Origin: Candidatus Nomurabacteria bacterium
GTDB lineage: Bacteria; Patescibacteriota; Saccharimonadia; Saccharimonadales; Saccharimonadaceae
Reading direction: 5' to 3'
Assembly (NCBI GenBank): GCA_031287975.1
Contig: JAITSF010000064.1
Location: forward strand, 1-19,207
DNA: 19,207 nucleotides
A program made the position numbers and the translations under genes. Position 1 is the first letter of the stretch; each line of letters opens with the position of its first letter. Below, one piece after another: positions 5,272 to 13,487 of the stretch. A model generated the notes under the pieces. It was given only the letters and a program-made list of their open reading frames with translations. It made no database searches and was not told the DNA's origin.

Positions 5272-6912
5272 ATGGACAACGACGATGCGCGAGTAGCGCG
5301 CTTTCGCGAAACCGAAGAAACCGCTACTAGTAAGCGGGCTGGGCTGCTGGGCATTGAGTATTTTGACACCCGCGAAACCGAAAACACCACGCCGCTTTAT
5401 CCTGATATGCTGAGCAAAGACGAAATGTACAAAAACCACATTGTGCCGCTGCGCGAGGGCGATTTTGAGCATTCTTACTTTTTCGGCGTAACGTCGGCCA
5501 CGCCGCAATCGTTTATGCAAGAACTGCGCAATCGTTACGACAAAGACACTAAAAACGTTGGTTTTGTGCTGATCTCTAACAGCGGTTACCAAGTTCTGGC
5601 GCGGCGCTACGACCCAGCGCCGGAAGTTCAATATGGCGATGTTAAAATTGGCGCGCAGTTCAGCGAAGATTCGGTGGCGGAAGTTTCGAAAACCCTAGAA
5701 ACCGTCAAGTCCGACGATATTTTGGATTATTTAATTTCACAGGCTAGCAAATTAAACGCCAGCGATATTCATATCGAAAACAACGAAGACAATGTTCGCG
5801 TGCGGTTTCGGATTGACGGCACGCTGCACCCGATCGCGATTCTGACCAAAGAAAAATTCCGGATTTTGTTCTCGGCGATTGCGTCGGTGGCAGATGTGTC
5901 GGTGGCGGCGCGCGAGGCTCAAAGCGGGCATGTGGTTAAAAAATTCACCATGTCGGACGGCACGAAACAAACCCTCAACATGCGGGTTGAAACTGTACCG
6001 ACGGCTTATGGGCAAGATATTGTGATGCGGCTGTTTAATTTCGATTCTAATATGTTAAACCTCGACCAGCTGGGCTTTTCGGAGGATGAGCGCAAAGTTA
6101 TCGACGATATTGTGGCGCACCCGCGCGGTATGGTGATGGTGGTCGGACCGACTGGTTCGGGCAAGTCGACGACGCTGTATTCGATTTTGAATGCTCTCAA
6201 CACCACCGAGCGCAAAATTATCACTTTGGAAGATCCAATTGAATACGAAATCCCAGGCGTTACCCAAATTCCGATTGATACCAACAACGAAAAAAACACC
6301 GGCGATGGTTTCGCGGAAGCTTTTCGAGCGGTGTTGCGGCTCGATCCGGACGTTGTGATGGTCGGCGAAATTCGCGACAACGACACCGCCAAAACTGCCA
6401 TTCAAGCTTCGATAACTGGTCATTTGGTGCTGTGTACTTTCCACGCCGAAGACGCTTCGTCGGCTTTTGCGCGGATGATTGATATGATTGGCAAAAACCC
6501 GATTTTCTCGACAGCGGTGCGGTTGGTTGTCGGGCAGCGTTTGGTGCGCAAGCTCGACCCAGCCACTAAAGTCGAGTACGAACCAGACGAAGCCACCAAA
6601 ACCTGGATTCGCCAAGTGTTAGTAAGCCTGCCGGCTGGGATAGAAAAGCCAAATTTGTTCGATTTCAAGCTTTATAAACCTGGCACCAGCGAAGAAAATC
6701 CTTTTGGCTATCTCGGTCGGACAGTTGTTATGGAGCAGCTGGTTGTTGACAAAGATGTCCAAGAATTTCTAACCGGCGACGAAAAAGACGTCAACGCTGA
6801 CGCTATCAAAAAAGCCGCTCAAGCAAATGGCATGGTAACGATGATTCAGTCTGGTGTGTTGAAAGCCCTGGCCGGCGAAACTTCGATCGAAGAAATCAAC
6901 CGAGTTTTGTAA
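5272..6912 (+). CDS. Type IV pilus/type II secretion assembly ATPase (PilB/GspE family)
   Basis: This hexameric cytoplasmic ATPase powers assembly of type IV pili or a related pseudopilus. The preferred ATG at 5272 gives 546 residues and has AAAGGTGG (5254-5261) about 10 nt upstream. A GTG at 5257 would add five residues but would place the start inside the Shine-Dalgarno. An N-terminal domain covers about 1-135 and the bilobed ATPase follows. Visible motifs are Walker A GPTGSGKST (K298), the Asp box region near IITLEDPIEYE, Walker B/His region DPDVVMVGEIRD (358-369), and TGHLVLCTFHAEDA. The zinc-binding CxxC pair typical of PilB/GspE is absent: the segment after RLVRKL reads DPATKVEYEP. No pilin, PilC or PilT gene is in the window, so the machine's other parts lie elsewhere. 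It is divergent from the methyltransferase. Confidence 0.93.
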   Translation: MDNDDARVARFRETEETATSKRAGLLGIEYFDTRETENTTPLYPDMLSKDEMYKNHIVPLREGDFEHSYFFGVTSATPQSFMQELRNRYDKDTKNVGFVLISNSGYQVLARRYDPAPEVQYGDVKIGAQFSEDSVAEVSKTLETVKSDDILDYLISQASKLNASDIHIENNEDNVRVRFRIDGTLHPIAILTKEKFRILFSAIASVADVSVAAREAQSGHVVKKFTMSDGTKQTLNMRVETVPTAYGQDIVMRLFNFDSNMLNLDQLGFSEDERKVIDDIVAHPRGMVMVVGPTGSGKSTTLYSILNALNTTERKIITLEDPIEYEIPGVTQIPIDTNNEKNTGDGFAEAFRAVLRLDPDVVMVGEIRDNDTAKTAIQASITGHLVLCTFHAEDASSAFARMIDMIGKNPIFSTAVRLVVGQRLVRKLDPATKVEYEPDEATKTWIRQVLVSLPAGIEKPNLFDFKLYKPGTSEENPFGYLGRTVVMEQLVVDKDVQEFLTGDEKDVNADAIKKAAQANGMVTMIQSGVLKALAGETSIEEINRVL

Positions 6913-6930
6913 AAAATTATATAAAAAAGC

Positions 6931-6959
6931 TTGCATTTTATAAATACAGGCGCTACAAT
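6931..6959 (+). promoter_or_regulatory. Promoter of the large surface-protein gene
   Basis: TTGCAT (6931-6936) and TACAAT (6954-6959) are 17 bp apart, giving +1 near 6966 and a leader of about 85 nt before the ATG at 7052. The leader has GAAAGG at 7034-7039 as a rather distant Shine-Dalgarno, and only a weak short hairpin (GTCT/AGAC near 6966-6981). Confidence 0.7.
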
Positions 6960-7051
6960 GATAATGTCTTGTGGTAGAGACAAAAACGGTTAAGTGAGAA
7001 AATCGAAATCAATAATTAACAAACCACCACAACTGAAAGGTAAAACAAACG

Positions 7052-10000
7052 ATGCGTCTTCGTGTCAAACAATCGACTTCAGCTGCGGGAGTGGTTTTGT
7101 TGGTATTGTTTGGTGGGGCTGTGCCGCTAAGTTCTGTTTGGCAACAGGCGAATCTAACAAAGGCGGCGGTCGAGGAGACGGTGCCGGATGAAGCTGTAGC
7201 CGAGACAGCAGCGGATGAGGCGACGACGACTGCGGCGACCTCAGAAGAAGCGCTGGCTGTCGAGTCTACACTAGGCGAGGCAACGGCGGCCGAGATTTCC
7301 GAGTCGGACGATGTTCCTAAGCTTGGTTTAATGAACGCATCGACAGACAATGCTGGCACAGTTAGTGTACAAAGTACAATAAGTGATGACGGCGCTATAA
7401 AAACGCTGGGAGTATATGATGACGAAATACCAGAAATTTTTGAAGAAATTTGTGACCCATCGCTAACAACGGTTAGCGGTAGTATGATGACAGTGCAATC
7501 AACAACATTACTTAGTGACATTAACACTTGGCTGTCGGGCCTAGCGACTGGCACGACTAATCTACTAACTTTCGCCGAAGATTATACCCTAATCGGACGT
7601 ATAACTATCAGTGGCGACTACAACATAACTATCCAAGGCGCTACCGGGTCTGAAGTTGTCAGTCGCGGCACTGGCGTGACTGGCGATCTGTTTTATACCA
7701 GTGGTGTCACAGCGACTTTTTCCAATATCATCATCGATGGTCAGAAATCTCTTGTCGGTCAGGTTTCGGGTGCTTTGATTAACCAAACGAGTCAAGTGGT
7801 TAATATTAATAAGTGCGCCGAACTCAAGAATAATGATAATTCCCGTGGTGGTGGGGTTACGGTTAATGGTGGAATAATTAATATGAATGGCGGCTATATA
7901 CACCATAACGATACAAGCAGTTCAGGTGGCGGGATTTATAGTAGCAATAGCGTAACCGTAAATATTAACGGTGGTACGATTGCCTATAATACTGCAATGA
8001 CTATATATGGCGTTGGTGCGTCAGGGTGTGGTGGTAATAGTGTTAATTGTGGCGGTGGCGGTGGAGTTCAAGCTGCTGGGATAGTTAATATGAGTGGCGG
8101 TACGATTGCATATAATAGTGTAGCGCCAGATTACGATAGCGGCGCGAATAGTGGCGGCGGCGGCGGAGTGTTCGGTGAAATTTTAAACTTAACCGGTGGA
8201 GAAATTAGGAATAATGAAGCAGAAGGTAAGGGTGCGGGTGTTGTTACGACTACAGCCTTTACTATGAGCGATGGCAAAATCACCGGTAACCAAGCTACAG
8301 ATCCTAATGTTTACGCTAGCGGCGGCGGCGGTGTTTGCTCCCAGGGCACAGTTAGCATCACTGGTGGCGAAATATCTAATAACACTGCCAACGCCTATGG
8401 CGGGGGCATACTTATAGACACTAACGCAACAGCCGACATTGCTGGTGGTGAAATATCTAACAACACCGCCAACACCAGCGGCGGCGGTATTTATTCAAAT
8501 GGTACACTAAACATCGTCGGTGGTACAATCGGCGGCGATGGTGCTAGTGACGCTAATACAGCCACTTATGGCGGCGGTGTATATTCTAGCGGTTCTTTAA
8601 CAATAGATGATGGGCTAATCTCTAATAATACCGCTCAACGCGGCGGCGGTGTGTATATCAATACTGACAAAACAGCTGATATCACTGGTGGCGAAATATC
8701 TAATAACACCGCTACAGGAACTAATTCGGGTGGCGGCGGTATCTATAATTTAGGCATTGTAAATGTTTCTAATGCTGGGTTGCTTGACAATACTGGATAT
8801 TATGGTGGTGCGATATATAGCGGTAATTCTTCCGTTCTATACATTAATAATGGTACTTTAATCCACAACAACACCGCCAACACTAGCGGTGGCGGTATTT
8901 ACTCAAATGGTACACTAGACATTACCGGCGGCACAATCGGTGGCGATGATGCTAGTGACGCTAACACAGCCACTTATGGCGGCGGTGTATATTCTAGTGG
9001 TTCTTTAACAATAGATGATGGGTTGATCTCTCATAATACAGCTACTAGTGGCGGCAGCATTCGTGTGAGTGGTATGATGATTATGGATAATGGGATTATA
9101 TCTAATAGCACAGCTGATTTTGGTGGTGGAATTAATATAGTGAGTGGCGCCACAGCTACTATAAATGGCGGAAATATTCACAGCAACACCGCCAACGCCA
9201 GCGGTGGTGGCATTTATTCAAATGGTACACTAGACATTACCGGCGGCACAATCGGCGGCGATGATGCTAGTGACGCTAATACAGCCACTTATGGCGGCGG
9301 TGTATACTCTAATGGTTCTTTAACAATAGATGATGGGTTAATCTCTCATAATACTGCTCAGCAAAGTGGCGGTGTGTATATTAATATTAACACTACAGCT
9401 GATATCACTGGTGGCGAAATATCTAATAACACTGCCAACACCTATGGCGGGGGTATACTTATAGACACTAACGCAACAGCCGACATTGCTGGTGGCGTAA
9501 TATCTAACAACACCGCCAACACTAGCGGTGGCGGTGTTTACTTAAATGGCACAGTTAATATCACTGGTGGCGAAATATCTAACAACACTTCTAAGAGTGG
9601 CGGTGGTTTTCAAGTAAGTGGTACACTCAATATTAGCGGTGGTCTAATAGACTCTAATGTAGGTCTTAGTGTAGCGTTTGGCAGTGGTATCGGTGGCATC
9701 TCGACATCTGCCAGCGCAATAGTCAATATCACAGCAGGGACTATTTCGAACAATGTCTCCAATAGCAACGGTGGCGGTATGGATGTGTGGGGTACCCTCA
9801 ATATGAGCGGCGGGACATTTACTGGTAACACTGCCGCTAACGGCGGAGCAGGAATTTATTTTTACACTAGCGGTACAATTAACCTTTCTGGTAATCCCAA
9901 GATTGGCACTAGCGATTCAGATAATGGTATATTGTTCGACGAAGGCAAAGAGTTGACTGTGGTGGGGGACTTGGGCAGCGATTCAAGAATCAATATCGAA

Positions 10001-10672
10001 AATGTGACTGGCGTAATGTCGGGTAAGTCAACCACTGTAGCTAATAAAGTCGATGACAATTTAGATGCGCAAGATGCGCTTAGTAGTGAAGCGGCTATGT
10101 TTTATTACGCGCCAGGCACAACTTTTACACCAATTATGGCTGTTTCCGCGGATGGTACTGCTTATGTATTAGACAATACATATCTTAAAATAGAACTTGA
10201 TAGCGATGTTGATTTTTCCGTCACACCGACAGCAGCAGGACATTTTACCAGTTCGTCGCAAGAAGTTTCGGTTATCACAAATAATTTAACTGGCTATCTG
10301 ATGTCTATTTCTACTAATCAACCCAGCGATAATCCGAATGCTAAAGACTTAAGGAACCTGTCATTTAGCCAACAATATATAACCAGCACTGACAACACCT
10401 GCGCTTGGGATACGGAAACTAAAAATTTGACTAACACCACCAACACTATCAATAACAACACTTGGGGCTTTACGCTGAATCCGACTGATTTAGCTTCGCA
10501 GCGGCTTTGCCAAATCCCGGACCTGAACAACCCGCTAATTGTCAAACAGGTTGCGACACCTAATGAATCTGGCGACAACACAGATGTCTTTTTCGGCGCT
10601 AAAGTCAACCTTAGCAAACTCAGCGGTACATACCAAACCACGATTATCTACAACGCGGTGCCGGTGCTATGA
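7052..10672 (+). CDS. Large secreted parallel beta-helix repeat surface protein (adhesin-like)
   Basis: This 1206-residue protein starts with a basic tip and hydrophobic signal segment (about 11-30, AAGVVLLVLFGGAVPL). An acidic Ala/Glu/Thr-rich stretch follows (about 35-95). From about 180 to 960 it is built of short repeats of the type GGGIYSNGTLDITGG and ISNNTAN, like the GG-I/NNTA repeats of Pmp-type and other right-handed beta-helix proteins. Repeats are also near-identical at DNA level. The C-terminal 150 residues (about 1045-1206) form a non-repeat beta domain with two Cys (DNTCAW, RLCQIP), a WGF motif and the ending TTIIYNAVPVL. No LPXTG and no C-terminal membrane anchor are seen, so the mode of attachment is unknown. 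Likely a cell-surface adhesin or host-contact protein; that role is inferred. It has its own promoter, and I see no clear terminator after it. Confidence 0.85.
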   Translation: MRLRVKQSTSAAGVVLLVLFGGAVPLSSVWQQANLTKAAVEETVPDEAVAETAADEATTTAATSEEALAVESTLGEATAAEISESDDVPKLGLMNASTDNAGTVSVQSTISDDGAIKTLGVYDDEIPEIFEEICDPSLTTVSGSMMTVQSTTLLSDINTWLSGLATGTTNLLTFAEDYTLIGRITISGDYNITIQGATGSEVVSRGTGVTGDLFYTSGVTATFSNIIIDGQKSLVGQVSGALINQTSQVVNINKCAELKNNDNSRGGGVTVNGGIINMNGGYIHHNDTSSSGGGIYSSNSVTVNINGGTIAYNTAMTIYGVGASGCGGNSVNCGGGGGVQAAGIVNMSGGTIAYNSVAPDYDSGANSGGGGGVFGEILNLTGGEIRNNEAEGKGAGVVTTTAFTMSDGKITGNQATDPNVYASGGGGVCSQGTVSITGGEISNNTANAYGGGILIDTNATADIAGGEISNNTANTSGGGIYSNGTLNIVGGTIGGDGASDANTATYGGGVYSSGSLTIDDGLISNNTAQRGGGVYINTDKTADITGGEISNNTATGTNSGGGGIYNLGIVNVSNAGLLDNTGYYGGAIYSGNSSVLYINNGTLIHNNTANTSGGGIYSNGTLDITGGTIGGDDASDANTATYGGGVYSSGSLTIDDGLISHNTATSGGSIRVSGMMIMDNGIISNSTADFGGGINIVSGATATINGGNIHSNTANASGGGIYSNGTLDITGGTIGGDDASDANTATYGGGVYSNGSLTIDDGLISHNTAQQSGGVYININTTADITGGEISNNTANTYGGGILIDTNATADIAGGVISNNTANTSGGGVYLNGTVNITGGEISNNTSKSGGGFQVSGTLNISGGLIDSNVGLSVAFGSGIGGISTSASAIVNITAGTISNNVSNSNGGGMDVWGTLNMSGGTFTGNTAANGGAGIYFYTSGTINLSGNPKIGTSDSDNGILFDEGKELTVVGDLGSDSRINIENVTGVMSGKSTTVANKVDDNLDAQDALSSEAAMFYYAPGTTFTPIMAVSADGTAYVLDNTYLKIELDSDVDFSVTPTAAGHFTSSSQEVSVITNNLTGYLMSISTNQPSDNPNAKDLRNLSFSQQYITSTDNTCAWDTETKNLTNTTNTINNNTWGFTLNPTDLASQRLCQIPDLNNPLIVKQVATPNESGDNTDVFFGAKVNLSKLSGTYQTTIIYNAVPVL
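8357..9536 (+). repeat. Pair of about 133-bp near-identical repeats within the surface-protein gene
   Basis: A segment starting ATCACTGGTGGCGAAATATC at 8357 (to about 8489) recurs at 9404 (to about 9536) with only a handful of substitutions. The offset of 1047 bp is a whole number of codons. Near-identity including synonymous positions implies recent duplication or gene conversion. Confidence 0.8.
8461..9355 (+). repeat. Three copies of an about 172-bp repeat within the surface-protein gene
   Basis: Copies at about 8461-8632, 8869-9040 and 9184-9355 begin CAACACCGCCAAC and run through the segments encoding IYSNGTL, GGTIGGD, ASDANTATYGGGVYS and GSLTIDDGLIS. Offsets of 408 and 315 bp keep frame. 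Only scattered substitutions separate them. Recombination between copies would add or delete 105 or 136 residues without breaking the frame. Confidence 0.85.
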
Positions 10673-10760
10673 GTCTCCCTAAAATATAAAAACCATACCA
10701 AAGACAAGGAAGGCGAGTTTTATAGGAGTATCTTGAAGTTTTGATATTCGAACTGAGTGT

Positions 10761-10789
10761 GATTAGCTAATTGGTGCTGAATACTAATC
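10761..10789 (+). other. Weak inverted repeat ahead of the rplS promoter
   Basis: GATTAG (10761-10766) can pair with CTAATC (10784-10789), and ATTAGCTAAT (10762-10771) is itself palindromic. No T-run follows. The rest of the 193-nt gap between the surface-protein gene and rplS shows no recognisable terminator or small gene. Confidence 0.3.
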
Positions 10790-10794
10790 AGGGC

Positions 10795-10823
10795 TTGTCG
10801 AAACTGGTTGATTGTGCTAAAGT
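10795..10823 (+). promoter_or_regulatory. Promoter of rplS
   Basis: TTGTCG (10795-10800) and TAAAGT (10818-10823) have 17-bp spacing, and the -10 is extended by TGC. Predicted +1 is near 10830, leaving a leader of about 36 nt with AAGGAAAG as Shine-Dalgarno just before the ATG at 10866. Confidence 0.55.
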
Positions 10824-10865
10824 GGGTTTTAAGGAATTGCAATAATAATTTGAAAAGGAAAGAAG

Positions 10866-11387
10866 ATGAGTTTTGATTTGATTAAAAATATTAACGACCA
10901 GCAGAAGAAGCCGCAGGTTGTTGATGTCCGTAGCGGCGATACAGTACGGGTAACTCAGAAAATTAAGGAAGGCGCGAAGGAGCGGCTGCAGACTTTCGAG
11001 GGCGTGGTGATTCGTTGCGATCGCAAAGAATCGCTGAGTTCGCGAATTACGGTGCGCAAAATTACTTCTGGGGTCGGTGTGGAGAAATCGTATTTGTTGC
11101 ATAGCCCGCTGGTGGAGAAAGTCGAGATTGTTAAACGCGGCAAAGTCCGGCGAAATTACTTGACGTTTTTGCGGCGTCGCACCGGCAAGTCGGCGCGTTT
11201 GGTCGGCAAGGATTTTGATAAATCTATCAACGACATTCATAACGCTAAAGCTGAGGCCGAAGCCGAAAAACTTAAAGACCAAAAACGTGCCGAAGCTGAA
11301 GCCAAAGCCGCCGCCAAAGCTGCCGAACAGGCCGAACTCGACAAAAAAGCCGCCGAAGTCGAAGCCGCCCACGCTGCTAGCCAGTAG
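10866..11387 (+). CDS. rplS: 50S ribosomal protein L19 with C-terminal charged extension
   Basis: L19 binds 23S rRNA of the large subunit at the interface with the small subunit. The first about 115 residues match the family: RSGDTVRVTQKIKEGAKERLQTFEGVV, then ITVRKITSGVGVEKSYLLHSP, then VEIVKRGKVRRN and the Arg/Lys-rich end LTFLRRRTGKSARL. The protein has 173 residues against about 115 usually. The extra about 55 residues are Ala/Glu/Lys-rich heptad-like sequence (AEAEAEKLKDQKRAEAEAKA...) that should form a long charged helix or coiled coil. The gene stands alone between the surface-protein and Nudix genes, not beside trmD/rpsP/rimM as in many bacteria. Confidence 0.95.
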   Translation: MSFDLIKNINDQQKKPQVVDVRSGDTVRVTQKIKEGAKERLQTFEGVVIRCDRKESLSSRITVRKITSGVGVEKSYLLHSPLVEKVEIVKRGKVRRNYLTFLRRRTGKSARLVGKDFDKSINDIHNAKAEAEAEKLKDQKRAEAEAKAAAKAAEQAELDKKAAEVEAAHAASQ

Positions 11388-11502
11388 TGCTTTTGTGGTC
11401 ACTAGCCACTGGCAACCCACCGACGCGTTTCAGGGGATGTATGATGGTCACGGCAGCGATGCTCGCGTTAATCGACTATCGGTGCGTTGCGTATTTTGAG
11501 TA

Positions 11503-11531
11503 TTGACAAAAAAGGATAAGTGTGATACAAT
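11503..11531 (+). promoter_or_regulatory. Strong consensus promoter of the Nudix gene
   Basis: TTGACA (11503-11508) and TACAAT (11526-11531) have 17-bp spacing, close to the best sigma70 consensus. Predicted +1 is about 11538. The stretch between rplS and this promoter (11388-11502) is GC-rich with no clear terminator and no recognisable gene. Confidence 0.85.
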
Positions 11532-11538
11532 TAGGGGA

Positions 11539-11698
11539 TAGGGTAAAATACCCTAGCACATTAACTCTTTACAGATTAGAGATGGTTTGGTTTTTGCTAG
11601 ATGACAAACCCGATTTTGCGCAAAAATGGTTTTTGTTCGAAATCGGGTTTATCATCGGCGAAGCAGAGTAGTCGAGGACCCCAGGCAAAGGAGCTATT
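11539..11698 (+). promoter_or_regulatory. Structured 5' leader of the Nudix gene with a long hairpin
   Basis: The transcript begins with a perfect hairpin TAGGGTA-AAA-TACCCTA (11539-11555). CTCT 11565-11568 may pair with AGAG 11578-11581. The main element pairs 11600-11616 with 11640-11656 (17 positions, one mismatch), and its interior holds a further stem CAAAAA/TTTTTG (11621-11626/11630-11635). No T-run terminator is present. The Shine-Dalgarno AAGGAG (11688-11693) lies 32 nt beyond the hairpin. I recognise no known riboswitch. A role in translation or mRNA stability is an inference. Confidence 0.6.
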
Positions 11699-12415
11699 AT
11701 GGCTACAAAAAACGTCCGTGTTCCGTTTCAGATGGGACAAATCTCCAACCAGGCCAAGCGCGGCTGGACAGTGCGTGTTAACGGCGAAGAAATCGAGGGA
11801 GTCGAAAGCCTTGAAATTGAATCGCCAAAGTTCGGCACTGTCCGATACGGTCAACACCCCGCTGGCTACGACACCTGGGTGTTCGACGAGCTAGGGGGTG
11901 GCGGCGCTGTCACTATTCCCTACATGATTCATCCTATCAACGGGATGCTTTATGTCGGGGTGGTTGAACAGAATCGCCCGCTGTTGGGTCGTCGGATCTG
12001 GGAAGTCCCTCGTGGCTTTATGGACCCGTCAGACAAGGACAAAGCTGCAACCGCCCTGCGCGAGGCGTTGGAAGAGCTCGGCTACGAGTTCAGTCAGCCA
12101 ATCAAACTGGCGGACGGTAAGAACCCTAACTCGACGTTTTTCGATACGTCGGGCGAGGACGAAGGCGTGGCATTTTTTGGTCTGTCGGTAACAGCTTCGG
12201 CTCTTATCGAAACCAAGGACAGCTATGCTTTCCCAGCCATAGTACAAGAAGCCGCCAAAGGCGACGGCTGTGAGCGGATCTACGGGTCTAAGTTTATACC
12301 CGTTAGCCGCATCTTGTACTCGCCAGACTTGTTCTCGGCGGCAGCTGGTTTCTATCTCCTGCAATACCTGCAGAAGAAAACCGCCGCTGCCGTCCTGTAC
12401 GGCGAAGATCTGTAG
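11699..12415 (+). CDS. Nudix hydrolase (nucleoside diphosphate-X hydrolase)
   Basis: This 238-residue protein has a Nudix box around GFMDPSDKDKAATALREALEELGYE (106-129), with core R121, E122, E125, E126 and G128 that bind the metal and catalyse diphosphate cleavage. The box has one extra residue between the first Gly and the RE core compared with the GX5EX7REUXEEXGU pattern, and Asp or Lys replaces the first Glu. The preceding WEVPRG is typical of ADP-ribose/NADH pyrophosphatase-like members, and an N-terminal domain of about 70 residues precedes the fold. The substrate cannot be named from sequence. The ATG at 11699 has AAGGAG 5 nt upstream. The gene is a single unit with its own promoter, leader and terminator. 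Confidence 0.85.
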   Translation: MATKNVRVPFQMGQISNQAKRGWTVRVNGEEIEGVESLEIESPKFGTVRYGQHPAGYDTWVFDELGGGGAVTIPYMIHPINGMLYVGVVEQNRPLLGRRIWEVPRGFMDPSDKDKAATALREALEELGYEFSQPIKLADGKNPNSTFFDTSGEDEGVAFFGLSVTASALIETKDSYAFPAIVQEAAKGDGCERIYGSKFIPVSRILYSPDLFSAAAGFYLLQYLQKKTAAAVLYGEDL

Positions 12416-12422
12416 AGAGGAG

Positions 12423-12451
12423 CCCCGCGATTTAAAACATCGCGGGGTTTT
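12423..12451 (+). terminator. Intrinsic terminator after the Nudix gene
   Basis: CCCCGCGAT (12423-12431) and ATCGCGGGG (12439-12447) form a perfect 9-bp stem with a 7-nt loop, followed by TTTTCTC. Confidence 0.92.
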
Positions 12452-12461
12452 CTCGTATTTG

Positions 12462-12470
12462 TGATATCAT
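12462..12470 (+). promoter_or_regulatory. Extended -10 promoter of the GT2 gene and surface-polymer cluster
   Basis: TGATATCAT (TATCAT at 12465-12470) is an extended -10, directly after the Nudix terminator. The gene's ATG at 12477 starts 7 nt after the -10, so the mRNA is probably leaderless. Confidence 0.6.
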
Positions 12471-12476
12471 AATTTT

Positions 12477-13487
12477 ATGAAAAAACTCAAAGTTGCGGTG
12501 GTGATTTTAAACTATAAAGGCTGGCGGGACACCGTCAATTGTCTGAAGGCTCTTCGCCGGTCGACTTACAAAAATTACCAAATTATTTTGATCGATAACG
12601 GCAGCCATGACGAGTCGGTCGAGAAGTTGGACAAAGTTGTTAAATCCGGCGATGTTTGGCTAAAGAAAACTAAAAATCACGGTTTCGCGGGCGGTGTCAA
12701 TATCGGCATTCGCCACGCCATCAAGAACGGTTTTGATGCTGTGGCGCTGCTGAATAATGACGCGCAGGTTGAGCCGGATTGGTTGGAGAATTTGGTGACG
12801 GCTATGCAAAAGACCAAAGCCGCGATTGTAACTGGCCTGTTGCTGTCGGCCGACGGCAAGACAATCGACGATGCTGGCGACCAATACACCACTTGGGGTG
12901 TGCCGCTGCTGCGAGCGGAGCATAAACCGGCCGCTGAAGCGCCGGAGTCGGGCTATGTTTTTGGCTCGACTGGCGGCGCGACGCTTTATAAAACGGCGCT
13001 TTTCAAGGATATCGGGCTGTTCGACGAAGTGTTTTTCGCTTACAACGAAGATGTCGATATAGACTGGCGGGCGCAGTTGGCGGGCTATAAAATTTGGTAC
13101 GAAAAATCGGCGGTGGCTTATCACAAACACAGCGCCACCAGCCAAAAAATGCCGGGCTTCACAGTTTACCAGATTTTCAAAAACTTGCCGTTGGTGTTAT
13201 GGAAAAATCTGCCGCGCGGTATGTTTCTCGCGACAGCTTGGCGGCTGTTCGTAGCTGAGCTATTGCTGTTCGGACATAAAATCCTGTCCGGCGACGGCTG
13301 GCCAGCGCTCAAAGGCATTATTAAAAGTTGGACGCTACTGCCGCACGCCTTAAGAGAGCGCCGTCGCATTCAAGCCACCAAAACTGTCAGCAATGACTAC
13401 TTAAAATCGCTAATTTACGACGGCTTACCCATGAAAAGTGTCCAAAGGTTGCGACGGTTTTTTGGCTTAAAGCCCAAAAAGTGGTAA
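12477..13487 (+). CDS. Family 2 glycosyltransferase (WbbL/rhamnosyltransferase-like)
   Basis: This 336-residue enzyme has a GT-A fold: KVAVVILNYKGWRDTVNCL at the start, IILIDNGSHDES near 40, the metal/nucleotide motif LLNNDAQVE (N93-N94-D95), GGATLYK, and FFAYNEDVDIDWRAQLAGYK around 190-210. This pattern is seen in GT2 enzymes that add sugars such as rhamnose to lipid-linked oligosaccharides, but donor and acceptor cannot be read from sequence. The C-terminal about 80 residues include amphipathic or hydrophobic stretches that may hold it at the membrane. It is first in the polymer cluster. Its TAA stop (13485-13487) is part of the -10 of the next gene. Confidence 0.9.
   Translation: MKKLKVAVVILNYKGWRDTVNCLKALRRSTYKNYQIILIDNGSHDESVEKLDKVVKSGDVWLKKTKNHGFAGGVNIGIRHAIKNGFDAVALLNNDAQVEPDWLENLVTAMQKTKAAIVTGLLLSADGKTIDDAGDQYTTWGVPLLRAEHKPAAEAPESGYVFGSTGGATLYKTALFKDIGLFDEVFFAYNEDVDIDWRAQLAGYKIWYEKSAVAYHKHSATSQKMPGFTVYQIFKNLPLVLWKNLPRGMFLATAWRLFVAELLLFGHKILSGDGWPALKGIIKSWTLLPHALRERRRIQATKTVSNDYLKSLIYDGLPMKSVQRLRRFFGLKPKKW

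Noticed and set aside
7009..7554. Minus-strand 181-codon frame opposite the start of the surface-protein gene.
   Set aside because: It is antisense to the Ala/Glu/Thr-rich coding region, has no promoter or ribosome-binding site, and its Ser/Val-rich content mirrors the opposite strand.
8357..9536. CRISPR-like array suggested by repeated blocks.
   Set aside because: Repeats are long, irregularly spaced, in frame and encode protein repeats; there are no unique spacers between short identical repeats.
10788..11420. 210-codon minus-strand frame across rplS.
   Set aside because: It is a shadow of the rplS coding strand; its Phe/Gly-rich portion simply mirrors the Ala/Glu/Lys-rich tail.
11388..11502. 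Possible remnant gene or terminator between rplS and the Nudix promoter.
   Set aside because: Only a 4-bp GTGG/CCAC hairpin without a T-run is seen, and no frame shows recognisable protein similarity.
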